NCBI GenBank assembly: GCA_937901185.1 | Contig: CALCHR010000218.1 | Span: forward strand, 1-23,608 | Direction: 5' to 3' | DNA: 23,608 nt | Source: an uncultured Bacteroidales bacterium | GTDB lineage: Bacteria; Bacteroidota; Bacteroidia; Bacteroidales; Bacteroidaceae | Shown: in pieces, positions 15,854 through 22,723 of the stretch | How the letters are laid out: the number at the start of each line of letters is the position of its first letter | Position numbering within the stretch: the first letter of the stretch is position 1 | Position numbers and translations under genes: made by a program | Notes under the pieces: generated by a model | What the model was told of the DNA's origin: nothing | What the model saw: only the letters and a program-made list of their open reading frames with translations | Databases searched by the model: none

Positions 15854-16162
15854 TTACTTCTTAAATCTTTTCCATATCTCGCTAAGCTTTTCCCAGCCGA
15901 ACATAGCGATGTACGCTACAGGGAATCCTGCAAGAACAGACATTATAAACTCGTGGAAAGCAAAGTTTACGCCGAGTACACCGATAAGAGCAAAGTACGA
16001 AATGCCAGAAAGCAATATGCTAACTACAGTCGTATATGCACTAGTCGGTACGTTCTTAAGCGGTCCAATGTTCTTGGTAAGTTCTACAATGATATTAACC
16101 ATAAAGGCCAATACCGCAGCGGCACCAAAACCGTAGACCTGTATAACCTCGAGGAAACTCAC
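15854..16162 (-). CDS. Holin, three membrane segments (102 aa)
   Basis: The open frame begins at GTG 16171, but that codon overlaps the AAGGAGGTG site; the in-frame GTG at 16162 lies 6 bases after it and is the better start. It falls just after the HNH stop TGA (16166-16164). Three hydrophobic helices are visible: about residues 5-27 (IQVYGFGAAAVLAFMVNIIV), 41-63 (AYTTVVSILLSGISYFALIG) and 67-90 (HEFIMSVLAGFPVAYIAMFG). The C-terminus is short and basic (IWKRFKK). Size, topology and closeness to the endolysin fit a phage holin that permeabilises the membrane. The exact holin family is not recognised. Confidence 0.8.
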   Translation of the reverse strand: MSFLEVIQVYGFGAAAVLAFMVNIIVELTKNIGPLKNVPTSAYTTVVSILLSGISYFALIGVLGVNFAFHEFIMSVLAGFPVAYIAMFGWEKLSEIWKRFKK

Positions 16163-16163
16163 A

Positions 16164-16706
16164 TCATTCACCTCCTTCTATAGAACGTATTATAGTACGC
16201 CACTTGAATATGCGGTTCATACGCTCTTGACTGAAGAATGGCTGCTGCATATACCATTCCCTCCATTCAGTGGCGCCTTTAGACGAATTACAGCAACTAC
16301 ACGCAGGTATAATGTTGTCCTGTGTAGTTTTTCCACCTTCTTTGATGGGTTCAAGATGGTCACGAGTTAATCGCTCACCCTTTCGCATTGTGCGTCCGCA
16401 ATAAGCACACTCGCCACCGAAGAATATTACTGTTTCTTTCCACTGCTGATGCGTGTAAGACAACTCCGACTCACCTCTTCTCTTCATACTACCTACAAAG
16501 TCTGAATGTCTCTTCTTTGAGGAGTTTTCTCTTCTTCTGATATTATAACACGTTTTGCAATCGTCACGATACCGCTGAGTCCCATCAGCCGCTACGCCAT
16601 TCTTAGCGAAGCACTCTATGTGAAGCTCTTTACCACAAAACGTACAGACTTTAGTACCTTCACCAACTACACTCTGGTACTTTCCAGTCATTCTTTTGTT
16701 TCTCAT
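16164..16706 (-). CDS. HNH endonuclease with paired zinc-binding cysteines (180 aa)
   Basis: The ATG at 16706 follows GGAGGAAAT. The N-terminal part has two CxxC pairs (C21/C24 in CTFC, C50/C53 in CKTC), giving a zinc ribbon of the kind seen in free-standing phage HNH proteins. The catalytic part carries CAYC (C100/C103), the RLTRDHLEPI motif (D116, H117), N131 in DNIIPACSCCN and the closing C136-C139 with N140, a complete HNH core. Between lies a basic stretch (RRRENSSKKRH). The gene lies between endolysin and holin, and its last codons carry the holin ribosome binding site, so it is tied into the operon. It could be a homing-type endonuclease or a packaging partner of TerL; the sequence does not decide. 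Confidence 0.9.
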   Translation of the reverse strand: MRNKRMTGKYQSVVGEGTKVCTFCGKELHIECFAKNGVAADGTQRYRDDCKTCYNIRRRENSSKKRHSDFVGSMKRRGESELSYTHQQWKETVIFFGGECAYCGRTMRKGERLTRDHLEPIKEGGKTTQDNIIPACSCCNSSKGATEWREWYMQQPFFSQERMNRIFKWRTIIRSIEGGE

Positions 16707-16718
16707 ATTTCCTCCGAC

Positions 16719-17489
16719 TTACGTTGCCTTGACGAAGCTTCCGGCATCTACCCAACCGTATACGGTAGAGCCACTACCGGTCACCCGTACTAGATGATAC
16801 GGATGCTTGCTTTTACCAAGCTGATAAACACCAGTTATTTTTGCTTTGCCGCCTCTGCAAGGTATTGCAAATGTTGCATTAGCACTTGCATAATGGACTG
16901 TACCTCTGTAATCTACAATGTCTCCAACTGATGGAGTCCACTTAGACTCGACGTAGTCTATATAAGGTAGCTTGCCGTGTTTAGACCAGGTACGAGTGTT
17001 GTAACCGGCCTTCTTACCTATGTTGCCTACAGCGGTGATTTGTACACCATTAGACCATGATGGAGTACATTCAACTACAAGGCCGTTGCCGATATATACG
17101 CCAATGTGCCCCGGCAACCATACCGCCTCACCAACTACAATGTTATTGAAGTTAGTAGAAACATCTTTGCATGCTTTAATAATGCTATCTGCGTTTATAT
17201 CAGGCACATTGTTTGTTGCATACTTGGCACCGCCATACGTATGAGACTTATCGCCTGACCAGCCCCATAATACTCCCTTAATAAGACCAGCACAATCGAA
17301 ACCGAATGTGTCACTTGACGCCTTATTAATCATTGCCACTCGCGTAGCACTTTTGTTGTAGCTATGGTTAGAAGTATACCTAACCTTATTCTTTACAGTC
17401 ATTGGCGCACCGAAGCATCCCATAACGTAAAGAGTTTTAGTGTCTGTTGCAATACCTTTTAGTATTTCTGCAAACTGTGAGTGTAGCAA
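16719..17489 (-). CDS. Endolysin: NlpC/P60 peptidase domain plus C-terminal SH3-like domain
   Basis: The open frame begins at GTG 17501, but AGGTGG overlaps its first codons; the in-frame TTG at 17489 is 8 bases after that site and is preferred. The N-terminal domain shows TKTLYVMGCFGAPMTVKNKV, NHSYNKSATRVAMINKASSD and the catalytic Cys in FGFDCAGLIKGVLWGWSGDK (C66 counted from TTG). The partner His lies in WLPGHIGVYIGNGLVVECTP (H128). This is a cell-wall peptidase of a type frequent in clostridial phages. The C-terminal part, from WTPSVGDIVDYRGTVHYASA to GSTVYGWVDAGSFVKAT, is an SH3-like wall-binding domain. It is the first gene after the branched terminator-like element and starts the lysis cassette. 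No signal peptide is seen, so release needs the holin. Confidence 0.92.
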   Translation of the reverse strand: MLHSQFAEILKGIATDTKTLYVMGCFGAPMTVKNKVRYTSNHSYNKSATRVAMINKASSDTFGFDCAGLIKGVLWGWSGDKSHTYGGAKYATNNVPDINADSIIKACKDVSTNFNNIVVGEAVWLPGHIGVYIGNGLVVECTPSWSNGVQITAVGNIGKKAGYNTRTWSKHGKLPYIDYVESKWTPSVGDIVDYRGTVHYASANATFAIPCRGGKAKITGVYQLGKSKHPYHLVRVTGSGSTVYGWVDAGSFVKAT

Positions 17490-17521
17490 ACTAAGCACCA
17501 CCTATAAAATTATTATTAAAA

Positions 17522-17598
17522 GCCCGAGTGTAAACCCAATACTCTCGAAAGAGTGCAAACCCTATACTCCCGAAGGAGTGTAAACCCTACACTCGGGC
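17522..17598 (-). terminator. Branched terminator-like RNA element with two UUCG-loop hairpins
   Basis: Between the fibre and endolysin genes, 17522-17532 and 17588-17598 are perfect 11-bp complements (GCCCGAGTGTA / TACACTCGGGC). Read on the minus strand, the outer stem encloses two hairpins, ACUCC-UUCG-GGAGU and ACUCU-UUCG-AGAGU, and is followed by UUUUAAUAAUAAUUUUA. The inner part is a 25-bp repeat in 2.5 copies: the plus strand shows three 19-bp copies at 17526-17544, 17551-17569 and 17576-17594, such as GAGTGTAAACCCAATACTC. A Rho-independent terminator for the fibre unit is the simplest reading. Both strands can form the structure, and the plus side ends in AAAATTTTTATA. Confidence 0.75.
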
Positions 17599-17605
17599 AA
17601 AATTT

Positions 17606-19405
17606 TTATATGATTATAACTTGTCCTGCACCACGATGATGTTGCTTCCAAATTGTTTCAACATTTGAAAATTCGGCATCAACTGTCTGTTGGCTATTGT
17701 TGTTTTGCAACTTGCCTTTTGGTCTGCGTATGCGGAGATATAACGGCGATATAAAGCTACTGCCGCCATTGCCATACTCGTCGTGCAAGAGTGCTTTGTG
17801 TTCTTGACGCCTGCTTACGTCTGCCGCCACAGTTAAAAATCTCTTGTCAAGGTCATCTTCTGTGACAACATACTCCGTAACCCTCTTGAGTTTTTTCTTC
17901 CTACGGTAATCATTCGCTTCGCTTCCCATAAAGGTCGTTCGTCTGCATAATTGTAATTGGTCACCGACTTGCAATGAGCCACTAACTACTTCTACCGTAA
18001 AATACAGGGGGTAAGTGAAATTAATTTCACCGTACTCATCGTATTCAGCTACTATGAACGAGCCACCTGTGGCAAATCTGTTATAATATCCCGTCTCGCC
18101 CGCTACACTTGTAAATCGTATTTGGGGCATTTTATCTTCGTGTACACCGCCATTCACACCTTCGCTCATACACAACCACGCACCATTTGCACGGACATAA
18201 TATGCGTAAACCGAAGGAGCTTCTGTATGCTCTCCGTTGGCATTTAACCAATTCGACACAACATCAATATCGGCAGTATTTATGCGTGTAATTGTCAGGT
18301 ATCTATAACCTTCACCTGTCCAACCATCATCCGAAGAAAACGCCGTAGTAGCGTCATAGGACAATGAGCCATAACAAGCCAAACTTGTAAAACTTTCGCC
18401 ATTTGATGTGAAGTCAATATTGGCAGCGAAATATCCCATCTGTACGGTGGTGTTAAGATACCAAGTTCCCAACACAGGGTCGGGCAATTCTACGATACCA
18501 ATACTTCCGTCCGTTGCGTCACTCGGCAACTCGTCAACACTCGATGCTCTATAGACAGAGCCACCGCCTGTAGCATTGATTTTTACTACTTGTTGGTCAG
18601 CTTCCAATTCTATACCGTTGCCTGCAATAATAGGTATGCGATGATAGATTCTGCCCGTTGCACGTACCTCGCCGTCAAGCTCTGCACCACTATTAAACTC
18701 AAAAATATCTTCCCAAACAATTCCTGTGACATCGTCACAATACAAAAAATCCACGCCATTTACATAAGTATCAATACTTTGAATTTTATCAACTGTAGCA
18801 CCGCTTCCACCTTCGGCACTGATTTTGATTACCTGATTTTCTTCGTCAACAGTCAATGTAACATTATCACCTGCGGCAATAGGAACGTGTTGACTTATAA
18901 TTGCTTTTGCAAGAGTATTGGACTTTTCATCAGTAAAAATAACGTCCTCAGTCCAATATATTCCCACATCGTCGCTCTCGGGGTCTATCGTTTCCCGAGT
19001 AAGAACGGTAACCTTTTTAATCTTGTCAACTGTAGCAAGAGATGTGGCAGAGTCAAGAAGTGTTTTAATAGTAGTTGTAGTAATATCGTAATTGCCGCCT
19101 ACTTTAGCAGAGGTATTGACATTCAGGTAGTCAAAGTTATACCTATTATCGCCCGCCCACGATGTTTTACCGATTAAGGTGGCGTTAAAATAACCACCAA
19201 TATACACTACGCATAATTTGCCTATACAATCAGCATCAACTATAGCGTCACGAATTAAGGATAAATAGTCCTCAGGGCCTGCGTTTATGCTTATCGAAGA
19301 TATCTTACCTTCGAGATTGTCTTCCAAGCCCTCGATTGCAGACATCGGGAATTGGACCTCTTCCGTACCACTCGATATTTTTCTCGTGGGTTTATATGTA
19401 GACAT
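17606..19405 (-). CDS. Modular tail fibre / receptor-binding protein (599 aa)
   Basis: The ATG at 19405 follows a full AAGGAGGTGTAGCC site. The N-terminus (ISSGTEEVQFPMSAIEGLED, NLEGKISSI) resembles the structural opening of phage appendage proteins. Two related modules of about 75-80 residues follow: one starts ATVDKIKKVTVLTRE and ends HVPIAAGDNVTLTVDEENQV, the other starts ATVDKIQSIDTYVNGVDFLY and ends HRIPIIAGNGIELEADQQVV. Each closes with a Gly-rich linker (SAEGGSG, NATGGGS). After about residue 280 the protein is beta-rich and unrecognised, including MGYFAANIDFTSNGESFTSL, GYRYLTITRINTADIDVVSN and a polar C-terminus ending GAGQVIII. It is the last gene of the fibre cluster and is followed by the terminator-like element. 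The role in host recognition is inferred. Confidence 0.75.
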   Translation of the reverse strand: MSTYKPTRKISSGTEEVQFPMSAIEGLEDNLEGKISSISINAGPEDYLSLIRDAIVDADCIGKLCVVYIGGYFNATLIGKTSWAGDNRYNFDYLNVNTSAKVGGNYDITTTTIKTLLDSATSLATVDKIKKVTVLTRETIDPESDDVGIYWTEDVIFTDEKSNTLAKAIISQHVPIAAGDNVTLTVDEENQVIKISAEGGSGATVDKIQSIDTYVNGVDFLYCDDVTGIVWEDIFEFNSGAELDGEVRATGRIYHRIPIIAGNGIELEADQQVVKINATGGGSVYRASSVDELPSDATDGSIGIVELPDPVLGTWYLNTTVQMGYFAANIDFTSNGESFTSLACYGSLSYDATTAFSSDDGWTGEGYRYLTITRINTADIDVVSNWLNANGEHTEAPSVYAYYVRANGAWLCMSEGVNGGVHEDKMPQIRFTSVAGETGYYNRFATGGSFIVAEYDEYGEINFTYPLYFTVEVVSGSLQVGDQLQLCRRTTFMGSEANDYRRKKKLKRVTEYVVTEDDLDKRFLTVAADVSRRQEHKALLHDEYGNGGSSFISPLYLRIRRPKGKLQNNNSQQTVDAEFSNVETIWKQHHRGAGQVIII

Positions 19406-19420
19406 AGGCTACACCTCCTT

Positions 19421-20359
19421 CTATTCGACTAATTCGAAGAATATGCCTCCAATAGCAAGGTTTGTGCTAGGCTCCTTCTGACCTTTAACGCCCCATTCTA
19501 CAAGCTGGCCGCCTGCCGTTACTCGACCTTTTTCGTCTACCGTTACAGCAGAGTAGGTTCCTGCAGCAACACCAGTATTAGAAAGTGTGATAGGAAGTGT
19601 CTTATCAGCGCTGCCATCAAAAGATACTTCACCTGTAGCATCGCCACTAAGCGTTATCTTCCTTGCTGAAGAGAATTTGTCGGCAGACTCTGCCACTTTT
19701 GCCTTGTCTGTACCCTCTTTGAGAGCATTTACGCCTGACTTGGCCTGCTCAGCAGACTGCTTAGCATCGGCTGCTGCTGCAGCTGCCGCAGCGCCCTTAT
19801 CACCGGGATAAGCTGTTGATGGCGTTTCGCCAAGAGCAAGTGATGCAGATATCTCAGTGTACTTAGAACCACCCCAACGGTAGGACTTGTTTGTAGATAC
19901 ATCTACATAAATCTTACCAGTCTGCTTGAGGTGTACACTATCTGCAGAGTTAGATGGTGTAAATGTTGTCTCGTTTGTAAGAGTGCCTTCAATAACGTCG
20001 TCTACGTATGAGGGCAACTGACTGGAAGGAACTTTGCCGTTGTCATCAAGAGTAGCTACACCGCCACCGACACCCATCTCGGAACGCTTAACCTGAGCAT
20101 CGTTTGTAACATTGCCCAAACCTATATTAGTGGGTGTGATATTTACATCGCCACCACGATATTCAGTCTCCGCGTTACCTTTTACACCTGTGACGCCACC
20201 CCTCTCGGCTTTGTCTTTTAATTCTTCAATGGCGTCCTGTACGTTATCTGCTTGCATACCCTCTATGGGGTCGAGCTCTGTAATGGACGCATGAGAAGCT
20301 ACAAGCTGCTTCTCTTTACCATTGCTTGTATTTACGTATGGTGTTCTTTTCTGTGCCAT
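19421..20359 (-). CDS. Tail fibre protein (312 aa)
   Basis: The ATG at 20359 follows AAAGGTAAT. Classic fibre motifs are present: TPTNIGLGNVTNDAQVKRSE, GGVATLDDNGKVPSSQLPSY, VDDVIEGTL, then an SYRWGGSKYTEIS strand, an Ala-rich coiled coil (KGAAAAAAAADAKQSAEQAK), and KITLSGDATGEVSFDGSADK followed by LPITLSNTGVAAGTYSAVTV and DEKGRVTAGG. These segments are shared by trimeric side or tail fibres across many phages. The C-terminus (NLAIGGIFFELVE) is short, and there is no separate chaperone gene close by. The next gene downstream is the 599-aa fibre, and the two could form one appendage. Confidence 0.88.
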   Translation of the reverse strand: MAQKRTPYVNTSNGKEKQLVASHASITELDPIEGMQADNVQDAIEELKDKAERGGVTGVKGNAETEYRGGDVNITPTNIGLGNVTNDAQVKRSEMGVGGGVATLDDNGKVPSSQLPSYVDDVIEGTLTNETTFTPSNSADSVHLKQTGKIYVDVSTNKSYRWGGSKYTEISASLALGETPSTAYPGDKGAAAAAAAADAKQSAEQAKSGVNALKEGTDKAKVAESADKFSSARKITLSGDATGEVSFDGSADKTLPITLSNTGVAAGTYSAVTVDEKGRVTAGGQLVEWGVKGQKEPSTNLAIGGIFFELVE

Positions 20360-20363
20360 ATTA

Positions 20364-20852
20364 TTACCTTTCTTCGAGCATGATTATATCACCAACACTC
20401 AATGATTTTATTCGTTCATCGCTAAGGTCTTTTACAAAGATTGTCTTTGTGTTCAACCTTTTAAGCTGCTCTGCCGTAGCAAAGCATGGGACGCCATTTG
20501 CATCCACGTAAAGCATCGTAGCACTACGATGTTCCTCAGTGCTGAAAGCCTCTTCAGACATTTTAGGCAATACATTCAACGCCTTAGGGACTTTGGCGTT
20601 AATAGCTGCTTTAAGCTCTAACTTTGCAAGGCATTGTATACCAATCTCAATGCACTGCGTTTCTTCAGTGTTCTCAACTTCTATACTCTGTGGTTCTGTT
20701 GCAGAAGCTACACTGACTGCTTGTCTAGTGGCCTTTACAACTCCGATTGCCTGCGAGGGTTTAGGTGCAAGAGAAATGCCCTGCTTATCGTGAGCATTTA
20801 CAATATCAACAGTTTTACCGAGCTTGTTATTGATATCAATCAACGCAATCAC
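20364..20852 (-). CDS. Unrecognised appendage-cluster protein (162 aa)
   Basis: The frame begins at GTG 20852, overlapping the end of the upstream gene by 17 bases. A TTG at 20843 has a better-placed AGGTGA and may be the true start, which would give 159 residues. The N-terminal two thirds are rich in Val, Ala, Ile and Glu with short imperfect strand repeats (VKATRQAVSVASATEPQSIE, VENTEETQCIEIGIQCLAKL). The last 50 residues (MLYVDANGVPCFATAEQLKR, then KTIFVKDLSDERIKSLSVGD) look like a small compact domain that may join a fibre to the tail. I do not recognise the family. Its neighbours are all appendage genes, so a structural or assembly role is likely. Confidence 0.7.
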   Translation of the reverse strand: MIALIDINNKLGKTVDIVNAHDKQGISLAPKPSQAIGVVKATRQAVSVASATEPQSIEVENTEETQCIEIGIQCLAKLELKAAINAKVPKALNVLPKMSEEAFSTEEHRSATMLYVDANGVPCFATAEQLKRLNTKTIFVKDLSDERIKSLSVGDIIMLEER

Positions 20853-21156
20853 CTACGCCCTTTACGAGTTCGACCTTGCCGTTGTCACCAATCTTAACTC
20901 TGGTGCCCTTGTCATCATCAAGAATCTCATTGAAGTCGTACTCAGCATTTGGTTTAAGCTGTATGCTTTCTTCAGGTGTAATAACTATGTCATAGTCCTC
21001 AGCCTTTGTGAAGCGTCTCTCAATTATAGCGGGCATCTTGTAATCAGGTAAGTTCTTTACTGTGAAGATAACTTCCTTTACGCCGGTGAAATCAAAGTTT
21101 GACAGCTTTACAGTGAGTACTGTGCATACACCTACATCTATTCTGATTGGTTCCAT
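20836..21156 (-). CDS. Small Ig-like / BppU-N-like appendage protein (106 aa)
   Basis: The start was set at ATG 21156 because GAGGTG lies 6 bases upstream; the open frame reaches to 21189 but with no site there. The sequence is a predicted beta-sandwich: VGVCTVLTVKLSNFDFTGVK, EVIFTVKNLPDYKMPAIIER, DYDIVITPEESIQLKPNAEY, DFNEILDDDKGTRVKIGDNG. The pattern of TVKN followed by an ITPEE turn and a Y-DF-strand occurs in N-terminal domains of baseplate upper proteins and in stand-alone small proteins of clostridial phages. It probably forms a structural collar or fibre anchor. It is encoded among fibre genes and overlaps its downstream neighbour, which suggests coupled translation. Confidence 0.75.
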   Translation of the reverse strand: MEPIRIDVGVCTVLTVKLSNFDFTGVKEVIFTVKNLPDYKMPAIIERRFTKAEDYDIVITPEESIQLKPNAEYDFNEILDDDKGTRVKIGDNGKVELVKGVGDCVD

Positions 21157-21295
21157 CCGTATCACCTCGTTTCGTAAATTTTTCTGCACTCTCAGTGCAT
21201 TTTTGATTGATTCTATCTACCAGACGATAGAATTCATCGTCTGGTAGATTTTCATCTATACCGTAGTACATTGACCAGTAGTGCTTATCTAACAT
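21092..21295 (-). CDS. Possible small protein (67 aa) overlapping the next gene
   Basis: The ATG at 21295 has GGGGGGTGACC about 10 bases upstream; an ATG five bases earlier gives only a 3-codon frame. Residues 1-40 look like real protein (YWSMYYGIDENLPDDEFYRL, VDRINQKCTESAEKF), an acidic, helical segment. From about residue 46 it overlaps the next gene by 65 bases, which is more than usual, and the tail NRCRCMHSTHCKAVKL is Cys/His-rich and less convincing. The 14-bp palindrome lies in its coding part. It may be a genuine small neck or fibre gene, or a chance frame over a structured spacer. Confidence 0.4.
   Translation of the reverse strand: MLDKHYWSMYYGIDENLPDDEFYRLVDRINQKCTESAEKFTKRGDTDGTNQNRCRCMHSTHCKAVKL
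21185..21199. repeat. Short 6-bp hairpin upstream of the 106-aa gene
   Basis: TGCACT and AGTGCA flank a 3-base CTC loop on the plus strand. It lies between the 14-bp palindrome and the GAGGTG site at about 21163. With the larger palindrome it makes a two-hairpin leader. On its own it is short enough to be chance. Confidence 0.5.
21215..21249. repeat. Perfect 14-bp inverted repeat with a 7-bp spacer
   Basis: The arms are ATCTACCAGACGAT (21215-21228) and ATCGTCTGGTAGAT (21236-21249), fully complementary, with AGAATTC between. RNA from the minus strand would form a 14-bp stem with a 7-base loop. No T-run follows, so it is not a standard terminator. It lies 58 bases upstream of the start of the 106-aa gene and inside the possible 67-aa frame. 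Confidence 0.85.
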
Positions 21296-21329
21296 CCCAT
21301 ATGGTCACCCCCCGTAATAAATACCTAAT

Positions 21330-22721
21330 CTACTCAGAGGTAAGCGTGAAGTGCTTAAAGAACCAGTTACCGAAGTTAGCATCAACCCAAGCGCCGTATT
21401 TGACTTCTACTGTTTTTGGCCATGCCGAACTCCATCCATTAGACGGATTGTACACATCTGTGGGAGATACGATATCATCATTGCCATACGAGAGTTTCTC
21501 AACACCAAGGCGGTGCATGAAGTTATAGTCGTAACCACCTGCTGTGAAGTCCAAATGCCCAATGAATTTCGTACTGAGGTCTAGAGTATCAGCCGCGTTA
21601 TACGTACCAGCCGAGATATACACGACAGTGGACTCGGATGTAACTAACTTTTCAAAGTACCTGGTGCCGCTATCATCAGTGCAAAGCTTATACATAGCAT
21701 CGTACTCGTAGGTATCACTCGCCTCTCCCTTGTAGACGTAGATAGAACCAACTACTTCTGTAGAACTTGTACGTAATGCATTATTCATTACTGCCTGATT
21801 ATACATGGTCTTTGGGGTAGATGGGACATTAACAACTACCTGTGCGTAGTCTGTTACATCTACTGTTCTATTGGTGGTGACGGTTAGCGAGCCTGTTGGT
21901 GCTGCGGCTGAGGTTTGGTCAATAGGCACCCAAGTGCCGTCTTTTCTCACATACGCTCTGTTAAACTTAGAAGGTAGCAATATGGTTCCGGTACCATAAA
22001 TATTACTGCCATCTGTCCAAACGTTCAAAACGTCAAGCGGCCCAAAGTCTTGGAGCTCCCACTCACCATTGACTAACTTATAGTTATTATGGTAAATATC
22101 ATCACCATACATCCATATTTTTTCTGCATACAAAATGGAAGGACCTACCCACTCCTTGTCTTCCCAAGTGCTTCCATTAAGCACCTTATGAGTTGTGCCA
22201 TACGAATAGTAAATATTAGTACCATCACTCCATACGCCTCTTCCATAAAAGGATGACATACCTGACCAGGTTTTAGTTACCCAACGACCGTCATTTAGCA
22301 CGTACTGCGCCGAGTATCCTGAGCAATAGATGTCTACACCATCAGTCCAGATAGAACCGCCACCAGGTGTAGAGTAACCCATCCAAGTTGTCGGTTCCCA
22401 GGTGCTTGTGTCCTTATTGAGAATGTACTGAGCATCATTTAATGAGTAGTATATGTTAGTACCATCCGTCCAAACGTGCTCGCCGTTAAACGACGTTAGG
22501 CCTGCCCATGTTTTAGGCACCCACTTACCATTCTCTTTTACGTATTGTGTACTGTCAGAAGAGTAATATATATCTGTGCCGTCGGTCCAGACGTTTATCC
22601 TACTGATGCTTGCCCAAATCTCGTCCTCAACAAGCAGTTTTGCAAATATACCCTGATGAGAGTAATCTACAGGTAGAGTTATCAAGCCTCGAGTATCGCA
22701 CGAAAGCCTACCTTTAGTCAT
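21330..22721 (-). CDS. Kelch-like beta-propeller appendage protein (463 aa)
   Basis: The ATG at 22721 follows GGGAGGTGA, which lies in the end of the upstream gene. Residues 43-265 hold six kelch-like blades: conserved WTDG/WSDG starts have W at 45, 84, 125, 164, (203, WMYG) and 235, about 40 residues apart, as in VWTDGTNIYYS followed by a QYVLN strand and a WEPTTW or WVPKTW strand. The unit fits a four-stranded propeller blade. After a PTGSLTVTTNRTVDVTDYAQ segment (residues about 276-300) comes a C-terminal domain with SIYVYKGEASDTYEYDAMYK, ESTVVYISAGTYNAADTLDL and an aromatic end (GAWVDANFGNWFFKHFTLTS). The gene lies in the appendage cluster; surface binding is inferred. Kelch-like phage proteins occur in gut phages, but I could not search. 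Confidence 0.8.
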   Translation of the reverse strand: MTKGRLSCDTRGLITLPVDYSHQGIFAKLLVEDEIWASISRINVWTDGTDIYYSSDSTQYVKENGKWVPKTWAGLTSFNGEHVWTDGTNIYYSLNDAQYILNKDTSTWEPTTWMGYSTPGGGSIWTDGVDIYCSGYSAQYVLNDGRWVTKTWSGMSSFYGRGVWSDGTNIYYSYGTTHKVLNGSTWEDKEWVGPSILYAEKIWMYGDDIYHNNYKLVNGEWELQDFGPLDVLNVWTDGSNIYGTGTILLPSKFNRAYVRKDGTWVPIDQTSAAAPTGSLTVTTNRTVDVTDYAQVVVNVPSTPKTMYNQAVMNNALRTSSTEVVGSIYVYKGEASDTYEYDAMYKLCTDDSGTRYFEKLVTSESTVVYISAGTYNAADTLDLSTKFIGHLDFTAGGYDYNFMHRLGVEKLSYGNDDIVSPTDVYNPSNGWSSAWPKTVEVKYGAWVDANFGNWFFKHFTLTSE

Positions 22722-22723
22722 AT

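Noticed and set aside
17522..17598. CRISPR array or tRNA reading of the repeated 25-bp element
   Set aside because: Only 2.5 short copies with 6-base gaps, no variable spacers, and no cloverleaf; a branched terminator-like fold fits better.
17613..17618. TATAAT on the minus strand at the end of the 599-aa fibre gene, upstream of the terminator-like element
   Set aside because: No matching -35 sequence, and a transcript from here would run straight into the terminator-like structure.
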